From Falciphora oryzae (Eukaryota; Ascomycota; Sordariomycetes; Magnaporthales; Magnaporthaceae), in assembly GCA_000733355.1 (NCBI GenBank), contig JNVV01000001.1, positions 1,882,423 through 1,946,422 of the forward strand: 64,000 bases of DNA, in the 5' to 3' direction. A model generated the notes under the pieces. The model searched no databases. It was not told where the DNA came from and saw nothing but the letters and a program-made list of their open reading frames with translations. The translations under genes were made by a program, and so were the position numbers. How positions within the stretch are numbered: position 1 is the stretch's first letter; each line of letters starts with the position of its first letter. Positions 1 to 11,649 of the stretch are shown here, piece after piece.

Positions 1-493
1 AAGGTGTTTGTTGGATGGACATGGGGGCGAAAGACGTTTATTCGCCGCTACGGTGTGGGCAGGTAGACGAAGACCCAGGCATGACGTTCCAGCAGATGTG
101 CGAGAAGAAAAGACATGAGCGGTTCTGCTCCGCGAGTTGCGTTTTGACTACAAATGCCATGGGGTGTTTGTGTCTGTGATCTGCAAGCGCAAGAAACGAA
201 TGGGGACGAGAACATTCCAGTCCACGTCGTGACACCAAGCATTCCAAGCATGTGAATTTGGCCAGCAGAAAGGAGCATTCCAATCCATAGGCCAGGGCAT
301 AGCTCAATGTGCCAGCCGAATCCGACAGATCATCTCCCTTTGCAAGCCGAGACAAAGGAGGATCTGATGGGATGATCTTGCTGTTTGCTTGAGGGCAAAC
401 ACTTGCATCAATCGAACACCAACTCGTCTAAATCACCTCTAGACCCGCCCAAGAAAACGTCTCAATATTTACATCACACAAGCAATCAACAAG
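1..493. other. Intergenic / 5' leader of first gene
   Basis: No supportable gene is seen. Short open frames on both strands lack conserved motifs. The last ~100 bases before the start codon at 494 are rich in A and C with little G, typical of a fungal 5' leader. Confidence 0.5.
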
Positions 494-1328
494 ATGTCGA
501 CAAACCGGGCGCAGGTAACGGACCTGAATGGTACCGCAGAGGGCTACCCCAAGGATTTATACGACGACGTGGACGTCGGCGACGACTTCCCGTTCGACCA
601 GCCCACCACCTTCACCCCGCCCCAGATGCGCTTCGGGCTCGGCGAGAACCTGGAGCCGGTGGGGTGGATGGACGAGGACGCAAACGCGGCCCACGACGAC
701 GGACTCGACGGCCTCGACGCCGCGGAGCGCGAGCAGCTGGCGCGGCAGCTGCAGGCCGAGGCGTGGGAGGACCGGTCGGGCGCGGCGGCGCTGGCGGACG
801 AGGTGCCCGCGGAGCTGGCGCACGCGTCCGAGGCCGCGACGCTGGACCGGGCGCGGCGGGCGGCCTTCTACCGGCTCGGCAAGCCCTCGGATGCGGCCTG
901 GACCTACCCGGCCCCGCTGCGCCGGTCGCGCCGCCGCGCGCGGCCCAACAACCCGCCCGCCTGGGCGCGGTTCCGCGGCGGGCCCGTCGAGCGGAGGCCC
1001 GTGTTCGGCCACAGGCGCCTGGTGCCGCGGCTCAGGGACTACGACTGCTCGGCTGCCTTCTTTGAGGGCTTCAAGCGGGTGAGTCTATCTTGTCTGCGTC
1101 CTACGGATATTTTTACGTTTTTGTTTTTCTTACATTGCTCGAGCGAGGGGACGGCGTGTTTGACTCTCTTGCTGATACTTGGATGTCTTTCCATCCCCGT
1201 TTTAGGCAAAGGCGGAAAAGCAGCAACGGGAGGAGAAGGCCGCCGCGGCGGACAAGGCGAAGAAGGAGAAGGCCGCGGCGAACAAGGCGAAGCAGCAGGC
1301 CGCCGCGGCCCAGGCCAAGGGCCAGTGA
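494..1328 (+). CDS. Uncharacterised protein with Lys/Ala-rich C-terminal helix
   Basis: Two exons, 494-1078 and 1206-1328, joined in phase 0 across a 127-base GT-AG intron, give 235 residues. The N-terminal ~80 residues are acidic and likely disordered. Residues ~95-190 are rich in Ala, Arg and Pro, with a basic stretch (RRSRRRARP). The second exon encodes a strongly helical Lys/Ala/Gln/Glu tail (repeated AAADKAKKEK-like units) that could form a coiled coil or a single alpha-helix. Reading through the intron stays open but changes frame and loses the tail, so splicing is favoured. No catalytic motif or known domain was recognised, and no function is proposed. The ATG at 494 is preceded by a plausible A-rich context (caacaagATG). 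Confidence 0.7.
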
Positions 1329-2200
1329 GTGAGCGCGCCGGGACCTTTGGAAAGGGGCACATGACGATAATGGCGGGTCGAGCCATGCTGGCTGGTACGA
1401 TCAGGGCAACACGCGCGCAAGGGACTTTTGTTTCTTTCTGATGATGGATCTGGTTCATGTTTCTTTAATCCTATATTTAGGTGGTGGGAAAAGGGGTTTG
1501 GCAGATCCTCTCCCGACCCAGTGGCAAAAGTGAGAGATGTGCTGCACGGCGTCTGAAGTATCCATCGCAAGGGTTTCGTCATTATGCTTCCAGGGGGACG
1601 TCTCAAAAGAGTGACCCCATTGCGAACCCGCAGCGGGTCAGGTCGGTCCCCCCTTTCTGGCTCCGCGTCCGCAGCGGGCGGGCTGTCAAAAAATCAAGCG
1701 TGATGCGGCTCCGCGGGCTCCCATTTTTAGTATGCCCTACCATCAATGCCATCCGTGGGGCGGCGGCAGGGCAAACAGAGACTGTGGGGCTTCGGTGCCT
1801 TGGCATTTGGGCGTGCTGGCGTTGCTGTCGGAGCCGATGACAGAAGGACAGGAGCGGCCGTCGGAGTTGACGTTTACGTATGTCGTGGCTTGTCGCTGCT
1901 GGAGGTCGGCCCGGGTCGCTAGCCAACCACGCGCTACCTTCAAAGTCCGATGCGGCGTGCGCCGGCAACCGCCCGCGATTTGCCAGCGGCCGAAGCAGCT
2001 CAAAATCCGACGTCGGGATGAGTCAAGCAAACGCCCGCCGCTCACGGAGGCGGCCTCGACCAACATCTCACAAATCTAGACCATCCAAACAACATATATA
2101 ACGTACCTAGAGAAAATCTCCATACCTACTTGAACGCACTTTGCCCAGATAGCCTCGCTCGTAACAAACCCAAACAGCCGGGATACCCGACCCGCCGACG
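1329..2200. other. Intergenic region
   Basis: This holds the presumed 3' end of the first gene and the promoter of the histidine phosphatase gene. Open frames here have no coherent protein features. Confidence 0.5.
2095..2101 (+). promoter_or_regulatory. Possible TATA box (TATATAA)
   Basis: TATATAA lies 100 bases upstream of the phosphatase ATG at 2201 in an otherwise GC-rich context. Position and sequence fit a TATA element, but there is no transcription start evidence. Confidence 0.3.
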
Positions 2201-3408
2201 ATGCCTGCCACCATCCACCTTGTCCGCCATGCCCAAGGCTACCACAACTTACCCCGAGAGGAAGGAGGTCCGGATCCGCACATGATCCCGGACCCCGAGC
2301 TGACCGCGCTGGGGAAGCAGCAGTGCGCAGACCTCTGCGCGAGCTTCCCGCACCACGACAAGATCACGCACCTGGTGGCGTCGCCGATCCGCCGGACCGT
2401 CTACACAGCGCTGCTCTCCTTCAAGCCCGCCGTCGACGCGGGCAAGGCCGTCAGGGCGCTGCCCGAGATCCAGGAGATCAGCTCGCTGCCGTGCGACACG
2501 GGCAGCCGGCCCGAGGCGCTGGCGGGCGAGTTCGACAGCAAGCAGCTCGACCTGGTCCTGGTCAAGGACGGCTGGAACGACAAGACCCCCGGCTCGCTGT
2601 TCGCGCCCCAGATCCCCAAGCTGAAAGCCCGCTCCAGGGCTGCCAGGGTCTGGCTGCGGGACCTGGCCGCCCAGGCCGGCGGGGACCCTCACATCGTTGT
2701 CGTCACCCACGGCGGCATTCTGCACTTCTTGACCCAGGATTGGGACGGCATGACGAAAGAAGCTGGTAAGCTGAGCATGTCGTTTGTCTTCACTTTGCCC
2801 CCACTCCCACTCTGCCTTGCTCGTAGCTAGCCAGGCCGAGGACAAGCGCGCATAGGAGGCTCGCAAGTCGCGACTCTTTTTGTGAGCGCCATCTTGCTTT
2901 TAGTGTATGATCCGCCGCCCCTTGGGGCCGTCTGTCCTGGTCCATGCCACGAGGAGGTCCCAGGCGGTCCATGTTGGTGGGGACACGTCAGTTTCACCCC
3001 CCTGTGGAGAGAAGAGCCNNNNNNNNNNNNNNNNNNNNNNNNNNNNNNNNNNNNNNNNNNNNNNNNNNNNNACTGGGTGCTGCTGACGTGCGGCACACCA
3101 ATACTGCCGTGGTTTGTCTTTGCTTGTTCGTGTCTCATTCGCTAAAAAAAAAAACCCCGCCAGGCACCGGATGGAAAAATACCGAATGGCGCTCTTACGA
3201 GTTCGCCGACGCCTCCGGGCGGGACGCCGACGCCAGACTCCGGGAGACGAGCGCGAGCTGGCAGAGGCGCCGTGGCAGCGCGGTGCCGCTGACCGAGACG
3301 GAGCACGAGGAACTCGCGGCAGTTCACACGAACGAGATGCAAGAGGAGCTGGACAGAGTCGAGGCTGCCAGACAGGCCCGCGAGGCGGAGAAGAAGCGCT
3401 CAGGGTAG
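2201..3408 (+). CDS. Histidine phosphatase superfamily (phosphoglycerate mutase-like) protein
   Basis: Exons 2201-2765 and 3164-3408 give 269 residues. The signature LVRHAQG lies at residues 7-13 (phospho-acceptor His10, Arg9). A second Arg follows in SPIRRT (residues 61-66), an acidic segment (EIQEIS) near residue 90, and the late catalytic His in THGG at 169-172. These are the hallmarks of branch 1 histidine phosphatases. The protein resembles the fungal cytosolic PMU1-like subgroup rather than glycolytic mutase; the substrate is not predictable. The intron (2766-3163) begins GTAAGC, ends in CCAG and contains a 53-base assembly gap, so its length is uncertain. Joining makes a split Gly codon and continues into a charged helical C-terminus (TGWKNTEWRSYEF and on). 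The start is the first ATG of the frame, directly before the conserved beta-strand. Confidence 0.87.
3019..3071. other. Assembly gap (53 N)
   Basis: Run of N inside the intron of the histidine phosphatase gene. No coding sequence appears lost, because the flanking exons join in frame. Confidence 0.99.
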
Positions 3409-6234
3409 GTACCTGTCGAGAGCCAAGCAGGGAGATGCGTTGATGACGTCCAGATGCGGCGGTCCACATGCCGTCTGTTTCCGTGCCGGAGGCTCAATGC
3501 CCCTCAGTGGCGGCGCCAGCGCGAGCTTGAGCGCTTGCAAGGAAAGATCCTGGGCTGCTGTGGAGACCATGACGGAAGCCGCAGGATGGAGCACGGACGG
3601 CCTTCCATGGCTGTTGGGGGAGCAACCCTTGAGAACACACACGATAGAAGGGACGTGCCTTGATAGAAAGGAAACCTGAAGATGTCCGGATAGACATGGA
3701 ACAGGAAATAGACACTGCATGCCTTGATCTCGTTTGACTACAGCAGGAAACCGCGTCGATGACAGGTTCAGAGGCGGCGGTGCCCGGACCGATCGACGCG
3801 CAGATTGAGGATTGATCTGATCCGTCAATTGAGTCTGCATACAGCCGCCAGCAGTGAGCGGCAGCCCGGTCTGACTTTGGTTCTATGGGTAGGCCGGCGT
3901 GCCATCCCGCGCTTACAGACGACCGCCAGCGTTTACAGTCGACAGCCAGCGTTTGGCAATTATTGATGATTGATGGATGTGGTTTCTTGCACCATCCTCG
4001 CACAGCAGAAAAATGCAGATCGCCTGGTGGCCCTCCCGCAGAGGCCAAGCCTTTTCTATCTTGGTCCCAGGGTTCTCCCGCAAAACATTTGATCGAGGCC
4101 CGTGAGTGGCGCGCCGTTGGCCAGCGCCCGGTCTGGGGGACGACCCTGCTCAATGAAAGCGGCGGCGCCGATTGCCAGCTGGGAGCGGTTGCCGGCGGCG
4201 TGCAAATTGGTCTGGCCCATGTTTTCCGATTGTTTGCAGCCAATCAAGGCGGGCCAATGCTCCCAGTCGCAGCCGAACGCGAAAAAAAAAAAAAAGAAAA
4301 AAAAAATGCAGGGGGAGGGTGTCAGGGGTGTGCGGCCCAATCGCCAATTGGACGCGCGCGTGCGGCGGGCTAGTGCCAGCCCAGCAAATGCAAAACGGGA
4401 GGCCCAGCACACGCAGCTTCATAACGCAACTAGCTCCGGATCCGGCTGTTGGGCGCGCCGCCCTGGGTACCTGCATGCGTTGGCAAAACCTAGCACAGGG
4501 CCGCAGGGCAGAGCACAGGCTCAGGCACAGGCGAGAACCGCACGTCTCAGCGCCCCGGCGGTTCGATGCGTTTTGTTGTGCTTTTTTGGCGTGCACGCGG
4601 CGCTTGAGACACCCATGAACTCGGACCCTGCATCCCAGCAATCAATTGATTGATCCTTGGCGATCCTGCCTCCTCTTCCTTTTCGGCCGCACGCTTTTCC
4701 AGGCTTGGGTAGGTTGGGCCCCCTAGGGCACTCGAGCTTCTCCGCGCTGGCGACTCAAGGCAACGTCCTCTGATCCACCCCCACCATATAGCGCAAAATG
4801 CAAAATGACCGTCATCTTGATTCGATGTCAGTCTGACCTCGGCCACCACTGGGACTGGGGCTCTGGGGGAGGCAGCCCGTGGGAGGCTGAGGTTGGTTGT
4901 GAGCTTTGCGCGCAAATGCCCAGGTGCCGAGCTGGTCTGACGGCCCACCTCTGAGCAGACGTTTGTTTAATTGGACGGCAGGGTAGCATCGAGGAGCCAG
5001 ATAGGGTGAGCACCCCCTCCCAACTCCATATTGGACGCGGTTTCATGCATGCATGCTTGATCCTATCCCGTCCCGCCGACAGTGCCCTCCCTTCGTCCTC
5101 GTCCTCCTCCTTTTTGCTTTTTGTTCCGACGTCCAGCGAGACTAGACCGTGCTTTGCGTGGTGTGCTTTGTTTTGGTAGTGGCATTTTGTCAATCGTGCC
5201 CGTCCGTTCTTTCTTCTTTGTCGCGACCCCTCCAATTTTAGAAAAACCAAGAAAAAAAAAAAAAAAAGAACAACATGAAGGCGTCGCGAGAGCTTTTCTA
5301 GCCCACCTCGAGACCCTCCCCGCCGTTCCTTGAAGCATTACGCAGTACCTTAATTGCCCCATCGCCAGCCACGCTCTCTCGTGCCTGATTCCGAGTCATT
5401 TTTTCCCCTCTCCTATTGTTCCTGACCCGACCTCCCGCACCGCATCACTTTCTCCGCTTTTTTCGAGACACAAACCTGGTGACGTCCGCCATAGCCGATC
5501 AAACCAGGCTCAGTCTGTCGAGAGCAGGGCTCCGAAGAAACCTCATAATCTAGCGTCCCCGGACGCTCGCTCGAGGTCCCCCGTCCCCCCTCCCGGGCAA
5601 CCACCCTACTGAGCAAAGCAAAAGACGCTGTCTGTCTGCTCCCGCCTGTCGCTACCAGACTACCAGACCTCGCACCTCCGACTCTCCTCGGCCGCGATCG
5701 TCGAACTTGTTGATCGACACGAAACCGTCTCCAGTACCCACCGCCTGCCAGCGCCAACATGCCAAACTGAGAAACACACACCACCCGCCTTCGGTGCCTG
5801 TCTCAAAACTCGGGGGTGTGCGCCCTCCCCTGGCCTGCACTGTTCTCCCCCTGTCCAACCAGGGACCATCCGTGCGCCTCAATCGCTCTCTACCCGCCCT
5901 CGCCCGCTCCGGGACCTTCTATTCTCGTCCCGTCAACCCCCTTTCACAGCCACGGGGCTGCTTCTTCATCACCATCGCCGTATCCTCCCTCGTCAATATC
6001 AGCACAGTCGGCCATCCCGCAGGCGAGGAAACGACTTGTGCAGACGGCGGGACCGGTCTCTCGCCCTCACGGCGCTCTCTTCTTACTCTCCTTTGATCAC
6101 TCTTTCCTTACGTGGGCCTCAGCGCCGCTCTCACTTTCGATTTTGTATTTTCAATTTTTCTTCTACTTTTTCTTATTCTTCGCCGGCCGAGATATCCTTG
6201 AGAGGATATCACTGGCCTTCTTCCGTTTTTCATC
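3409..6234. other. Intergenic region and long CT-rich leader of the KCH1-like gene
   Basis: About 2.8 kb without a convincing gene. It has A homopolymer runs near 4281-4305 and 5252-5266. From ~5330 to 6234 the + strand becomes strongly C/T-rich, as in long fungal 5' leaders. Short open frames on both strands lack conserved motifs. Confidence 0.5.
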
Positions 6235-8167
6235 ATGGGTTGTGGAGGCAGGAAACAGCACATCGAGGTTCGCCCCGAGCAAAAATGGGACTACATCGTA
6301 GGTTGCGCAACTACATCTTTCTCTCTGCCAGCTGGCGCTCGACGGCGCGCTAACCAGCTTCTCTCTAGAGCTTAACCGACTTCAAGTCGACGTCCTGCTG
6401 GACCCCTTTCGCCTATGGCTACCTCTACGTCTCGCTCCTCATCTCAATGGCAGTCTACAGCGTCGATAGCTTTACCGCCGTCAATCTGCTGGCCTTCGAC
6501 AAGTGGCCCTCGGAGCTGCAGCCCGCCGTCGGCCTCGATGTCTCGAAATGGATCTTCTCCGTATGCATCATCCTCTCATTTCTCAACCTCGCCTACGAGC
6601 ACATCCGCGCCCAAAGAGTCATGCGGAGGGGCAGCGTCGCCGAGAGCTACCTCGACAACTTGGCTGTCCGCCTCGAAAGTATCCGAATGGGCAAGGGCAA
6701 GGGCTGGAGGAGGTTCCTGGTCTTCGCCGAGCTCACCAAGAGCAAGAAGGGCGCCGAGTACGCGGCGCTGTTCACATACTTCAGCTTCCAATGTAGGCTC
6801 CATTGCAACTCGCCGATCCTTGAGCTCCCCCCTACGACGAGTAAATTCTGACGATGAGATTACTTCTAGCCTGGTTCCGCGTTATCGTGTGCTCTGGCCC
6901 GCGCCAGGCTGTCAACGCAATGACCCTCTGGAAGGTGTACAACACCAAACTGTCGGCTCAGATCGGTCCCGATGTGGGAAGATCCATCATGAGCTTCTTC
7001 CAGAAGATTAAGATTCTGGCCGAGACCGAGCCACGGCTTGCCGTCATTCTTTCGGGCATGTTGTTCACCATGATCATCTGGGTCATCGCGATGCTGGCTC
7101 TCATAGCGGCCGTCATCATCTTCATATTCTTCCTTTGGGCTTACATCCCCTCCGAGGATGGGTCTCTCAGCGCGTACTGCTCCCGGAAGATTAACAAGCG
7201 TTTGATGGCGATCGTATCGGAGAAGGTCAACAAGGGCATTGCCGAGGAGGAACGCCGGAGGAAGAAGGCGGAGCTCAAGGCCGCCAAGAAGGCGGGTGAG
7301 CGCCCGCCCGAGGAGCTCAAGGCTACTCTGCCCGACGTCGGCGACGACAAGCTCCCAGCGATGCCCATGATCTCACGGACCGAGACCATGACGACACTCC
7401 CTGCGTACAGCTCTCGCCCTAGCACCCCAGGCGACTTCGAGTTGAACCAGTTCGGTCAGAAACCCCGCATGCCTCCCTCTCGGACCGCAACCATGGCGTC
7501 ATCAGTCAGCTCCAGAGCGCCTCTGGTGGGCGCCGCTGCCGAGTTCGGGCGATCGGCTTCTCCAGCTCCATCGCTCCCCAACATGGATCTGAACAACTAC
7601 CCGCCTGCCCGGCCTGGAACCGCATCGTCGATGAGGAGCTACGGTGCCCCTCCCCCTGGCCGCATGGGGCCCAACGGGACTCTGGGAGGTGGCTACACAG
7701 CGAGTCCCGCGCCATACTCGAGCGAGACTGTGCCGCAGCTGCCCCGTCCTACCATGTCGTCGCCAAGGATGGCTCCCCAGGGCTACCACCGGCCACAGCC
7801 GAGCGGCGGCTCGGTGGGCGGGTTCTCTCAATACAACTCCAACGGCCGCGCCAGCCCTGCCCCCTCGATGCCCTCGCAGAGGGGCCCCACCCCGGGACCT
7901 ATGTCGCAGGGTGGCGGCTACCCGCAGCGCAGTGCCACCAACCCAGTGCCTCCACGGGGTCCTCAGTACCCTCCTCAACCCCAGAGGAACATGACAGCCC
8001 CTCTGCCCCCGAGGCAACATACACCTGCAAACGATTATTACAACAGCAGGTCACCAGGACCAGGAAACCAAGGTCCTCCACCACCTCGTGGCGGCTATGG
8101 GAACGGCAATGGCAATGGCTGGAATTCGGATCTGGAGTCGCAAGGTGGTCGTGGGCCCAGATACTAG
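6235..8167 (+). CDS. KCH1: KCH1-type low-affinity potassium transporter
   Basis: Exons 6235-6297, 6369-6792 and 6870-8167 give 594 residues. The N-terminus starts MGCGGRK, as in many fungal KCH proteins, followed by the family-typical segment around residues 22-60 (DFKSTSCWTPFAYGYLY). Hydrophobic segments lie at ~36-52, ~80-97 and ~218-253; the last is long enough for two passes. The C-terminal ~320 residues are Pro/Ser/Gly-rich, probably disordered and cytosolic. In yeast, Kch1/Prm6 mediate potassium influx at the plasma membrane and activate the Cch1-Mid1 calcium channel; transfer of that role here is by family. Both introns are short with good GT-AG signals (71 and 77 bases). The first exon is only 21 codons; without it the first in-frame Met falls inside TM1, which supports the spliced start. 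Confidence 0.92.
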
Positions 8168-8926
8168 GTGTTTCAGCGAACAACCTCGGTTTCTTACTAT
8201 CGCTACTACTGGCCAGGGCGTCGGTAGAGGCTGGATACAGTCAGGTTGGATCGGTTTTCTTGCGTCACGGCACCCGGGCTGTATACCACCGGGCTAAGCT
8301 CTAAACACACAAGATATGTATTATTGTAATGATATCCTCTGACTCGTGTTACAAGGCCTCTCCCCACTTGTGCCAGTGCTGTGATTTTTTCCATATCGAC
8401 CACGCTCGTTCACAACGATGCCAACGGATGGTAGCCCGGTGCCGCTGACCAAGCCCAGCCTCGTCATCTGCGGGGTTTGGCGCATACGGCTTGGGGCTCA
8501 GCGAGCGGTCTTTGGAATCATCTCTAGTGCTGCTGATTCATCAATTCACAGACTACGCCCTTCCCCGCTTACACGTGGACTAATCGGGAATATTTCCCCG
8601 ACCTGCTCTCGACTTCTTTTACTGCAATCTGTAGTTTCCAAGCCGCACGCGTTCCCGTGCGGGAGGTGAGGTGCTCTAGAGGAGCTCCTTCGGCATTTGC
8701 TAACAAATACCTGGCGCGATGGCGCAAGAAAGGGCTGCACCGGGAAACCCCGGCTAGGACGACCAACCCTTCTTTATATCCATCGCCTGCCTGCGCTCGG
8801 TGCCGCAACGACTCCTCGGCGCTCCCTGGCATGCTCTCCAACCAAACCAAAGTCAGGCACAGCACTGCCTTCCTGCTCCTGACCCGAGCCCTCCAGCAGC
8901 AATTCAACGGCTTTTATCTCTCCGAC
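8168..8926. other. Intergenic region
   Basis: 3' flank of the KCH1-like gene and upstream region of the oxidoreductase. The oxidoreductase frame is open upstream to 8657, with an in-frame ATG at 8831, but that extension (Arg/Ser-rich) looks unlike the family, so it is treated as leader. Confidence 0.5.
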
Positions 8927-10876
8927 ATGACGGCAGTGCACCTGGAGTTCCAGTCGGCCGAGGACCAGTGGAACCCCGGCGAGCTCGCCGTGCACCGCCT
9001 GCTCCGCGTCCCGACCCGGAACAACCCCACGGCGCACGGCCTGGCCCCGCACCACGCCGTGCGCGTCCACGAGAACCACGTGCTGGCGGTGGGCGCCCTC
9101 GACAGCTCCGGCCAGCCGTGGACGTCGGTCTGGGGCGGCGAGCCCGGGTTCGCGGGCCCCGTCGCCCCGGGAGTGCTCGGCGTCAAGTCGCTCGTCGACA
9201 AGCGCCACGACCCCGTCGCCCGGGCCCTGCTCGGCCACCTCGCCGAGGGCGAGATCCTCGACGGAGCTTCCCCTGCCGCCGCCACCAACACCAACCCGCC
9301 CTTTAGCGCGCTGAGCATCGACTTCCGGAACCGCGACCGCGTCAAGCTCGCCGGCAAGGTGGTCGCGGGCGTCATGGGCAAGCCCGACGGCGGGGGTGAC
9401 GATGCAGCGTCTGGCGTGGGCCAGGTGCAGCTCGCCCTGGCGGTGCTGGAGGCGCTGGGCAACTGCCCAAAGTACGTCAACCTCAAGGCCATCCGCCCGC
9501 ACGTGCCGCGGCCCGAGCTCCTGTCGGACTCGCTGCCGCTCGGCCCGCGGGCGCTCGAGATCCTCGAGGGCGCGGACCTCTTCTTCCTCTCGTCGTCCAA
9601 CGGCAGGGGGCAGATGGACACGAACCACCGCGGCGGCGCGCCGGGTTTAATACGCGTCGTGCGGAATAAACCAGGTGGTGACAAGGGCCCTAGCCCCGCC
9701 GAGGTCGTGCTCGCATACCCAGAGTTTTCGGGCAACCGTTTATACCAATCGCTCGGCAACCTGCACCTGGACCCGCGCGTCGGCATCGCTGTGCCGGACT
9801 TTGCGTCCTCGGACGTCCTGTACCTAACCGGAACCACCCGGCTGCTCGTCGGCGAGGAGTCGGCCGCCCTGCTCCCGCACACCAAGCTCGCCGTGCGCAT
9901 CGAGGTCACGGCGGCGCGGCTCGTGCGCGACGGCCTGCCGTTCCGCGGCTCGGTCGTCGACTTTAGCCCGTACAACCCGCCGGCCCGGCGCCTGGCCGAC
10001 GAGGTCGCGGTGGCGCCGGGGCCGGGCGGCGGCGGCGTGGGGACCGCGACGCTCAAAAGCCGCGAGGTCCTGTCGCCGACCGTCTCGCGCTTCACCTTCT
10101 CCCTGCGGCGGGAACGAGCCGAGGCGCGCCCGCTGTGGTGGGGGCCGGGCCAGCACGTCACGCTGGACTTCTCGGCCGAGCTGGACATGGGGTACAGCCA
10201 CATGCGGGAGGAGGACCCGCAGAGCCTAAACGACGACTACGTCCGGACCTTCACCGTGTCGAGCCCCCCGCCGCCAGTGGAGGGCTCGCAGGAGGGGGCG
10301 GCGGTCGAGTTCCAGATCACGGTGAGGAAGCACGGCCCCGCCACCGGTCTTCTCGCGCGCCGGAACACGAGGGTCCCTCTCGAGCTGCCCGTTCTTGGTT
10401 TTGGCGGCGGCGGCGGGGCGGGGCTCGAGATACCGGTTGGCGGCGAGGCGGTGGCGGCGGTGTTTGTCGCGACGGGGGTCGGCATCACGCCGCTGCTGGC
10501 ACAGGCTGGCCGGCTGTTGCAGCAGCAGCAAAGAGACAACAACGCCGGAGTCGGGGGCAGACTGACAGTGCTCTGGAGCCTGCGGGCCGAGGACATACCC
10601 TTTACCCTGGACTCGTTCAGGAGGATACCAGGGCTCGCGGGCATCACCCGCCTCTTCGTCACCAGCAAGGTGGAAGATGAGGCGCAGACGAGCGAGTTGA
10701 GGGAGCTCGGCGCCGGGGTCGTGCATGGGAGGATCTCGAAGGACGGGCTGCTTGCCGCTGGACTGGTTGAGGGGGTCCCGCGAAAGTATTATGTGTGCAC
10801 GGGGCCGGAAGCGGCAAAGACCATAGCTGGCTGGTTGGAAACTGAGGACGTGACGACAGAAAGCTTCCAGTATTAG
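8927..10876 (+). CDS. PNPOx-like split barrel fused to FAD/NAD(P)-binding reductase
   Basis: A single exon of 649 residues. Residues ~10-250 match the pyridoxamine-5'-phosphate-oxidase-like FMN-binding family: WNPGELAVH at 15-23, HAVRVHENHV near 43-52, then GQPWTSVWGG and LSIDFRNRDRVK. A second split-barrel-like stretch follows (~255-345). Residues ~370-649 form a ferredoxin-reductase-type module: GPGQHVTLDF (406-415) and RTFTVSS (440-446) for FAD, GVGITPLLAQ (517-526) and CTGPEAAK (624-631) for NAD(P). No C-terminal 2Fe-2S domain is present. A flavin-dependent electron-transfer oxidoreductase is inferred; the substrate is unknown. The ATG at 8927 is preferred because it begins about 15 residues before the conserved GEL motif; 8831 is an alternative. 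The gene converges with the minus-strand gene ending at 10990, 113 bases away. Confidence 0.9.
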   Translation: MTAVHLEFQSAEDQWNPGELAVHRLLRVPTRNNPTAHGLAPHHAVRVHENHVLAVGALDSSGQPWTSVWGGEPGFAGPVAPGVLGVKSLVDKRHDPVARALLGHLAEGEILDGASPAAATNTNPPFSALSIDFRNRDRVKLAGKVVAGVMGKPDGGGDDAASGVGQVQLALAVLEALGNCPKYVNLKAIRPHVPRPELLSDSLPLGPRALEILEGADLFFLSSSNGRGQMDTNHRGGAPGLIRVVRNKPGGDKGPSPAEVVLAYPEFSGNRLYQSLGNLHLDPRVGIAVPDFASSDVLYLTGTTRLLVGEESAALLPHTKLAVRIEVTAARLVRDGLPFRGSVVDFSPYNPPARRLADEVAVAPGPGGGGVGTATLKSREVLSPTVSRFTFSLRRERAEARPLWWGPGQHVTLDFSAELDMGYSHMREEDPQSLNDDYVRTFTVSSPPPPVEGSQEGAAVEFQITVRKHGPATGLLARRNTRVPLELPVLGFGGGGGAGLEIPVGGEAVAAVFVATGVGITPLLAQAGRLLQQQQRDNNAGVGGRLTVLWSLRAEDIPFTLDSFRRIPGLAGITRLFVTSKVEDEAQTSELRELGAGVVHGRISKDGLLAAGLVEGVPRKYYVCTGPEAAKTIAGWLETEDVTTESFQY

Positions 10877-10989
10877 ATAACCGCGTCGTCTTTTTATCAT
10901 GTACTTCAAGATGGAGTACAAGTTTTGCCATATTTGAGCACCTTCACTACATCCCGACTTTGCAATGCGAGCGCTTGCTATTACCACTC

Positions 10990-11649
10990 TCAAATCCACC
11001 GTCCATCGCCATCGCCCCTACGGACCATGTCCTCAGACGTCCTGCCCGCCACGGAGCCGCCGCCGCCCCTCGGAGCGGTCCCACCGGGCGGAGACACGGG
11101 CGTGACGTCCCTATAGATGTCCACCCCGTTCCGCCTCCGCCCCCTCTCCAGCCTCGCCCGCGCGTACAGGCTCCGCCAAAACACTCCCATGAGCGGCCCA
11201 AAGTCCCCGTCTACCCCGTCCAGCCCCGCCTCGGCGTCCCGGATCGCGGCCCTGACGCGCTCCAGCCCCTGCCGCCTCGGGTCGCCACCACCCCCACCAC
11301 CACCACTACCGCTAGGATCAGGCCGCAGAGAGGATGCAGACGACGGCGGGGACGGCCCCGTGCTGCCGCGCCGCGGGCGGGGGGCCACGGCCAGCAGGTC
11401 CCAGGTCAGGCGGTCGCGCTGGTCCTGGAGCTGCCGCAGCTGGCCCTCGCGGGAGCGGCGCTCGTACAGCAGCTCGCCGAGCCGGCCGAGGATGTGGTCC
11501 AGCGCGTCGGCGTCGGCCTGCAGCCTGGCGGGACTACTACTACTACTACTGTCGGCGGCGGTGGTGGTGGTGGTGTCCGAGGCCCTGAGCGTTGGCGCCG
11601 CGGACGGCGGGCGGGCGGGCGGGTCGCTGGACTTGTTATAGTGGCGCAT
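10990..11649 (-). CDS. Hypothetical coiled-coil protein
   Basis: A single exon of 219 residues. The N-terminal ~40 residues are Pro/Thr/Ser-rich, including a Ser run encoded by a trinucleotide repeat at 11533-11550. Residues ~42-85 are predicted amphipathic helix (ADALDHILGRLGELLYERR), and a second helical block lies near 125-165 (VRAAIRDAEAGLDG, then FGPLMGVFWRSLYARAR). The two helical blocks separated by Gly/Ser look like a genuine protein rather than chance, but no family was recognised. Codon GC is high on both strands here, so a chance frame remains possible. Confidence 0.5.
   Translation of the reverse strand: MRHYNKSSDPPARPPSAAPTLRASDTTTTTAADSSSSSSPARLQADADALDHILGRLGELLYERRSREGQLRQLQDQRDRLTWDLLAVAPRPRRGSTGPSPPSSASSLRPDPSGSGGGGGGGDPRRQGLERVRAAIRDAEAGLDGVDGDFGPLMGVFWRSLYARARLERGRRRNGVDIYRDVTPVSPPGGTAPRGGGGSVAGRTSEDMVRRGDGDGRWI
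11533..11550. repeat. ACT trinucleotide microsatellite (6 units)
   Basis: Six ACT units, read on the minus strand as a Ser run in the coiled-coil hypothetical protein. A GGT run follows within 30 bases. Confidence 0.9.
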
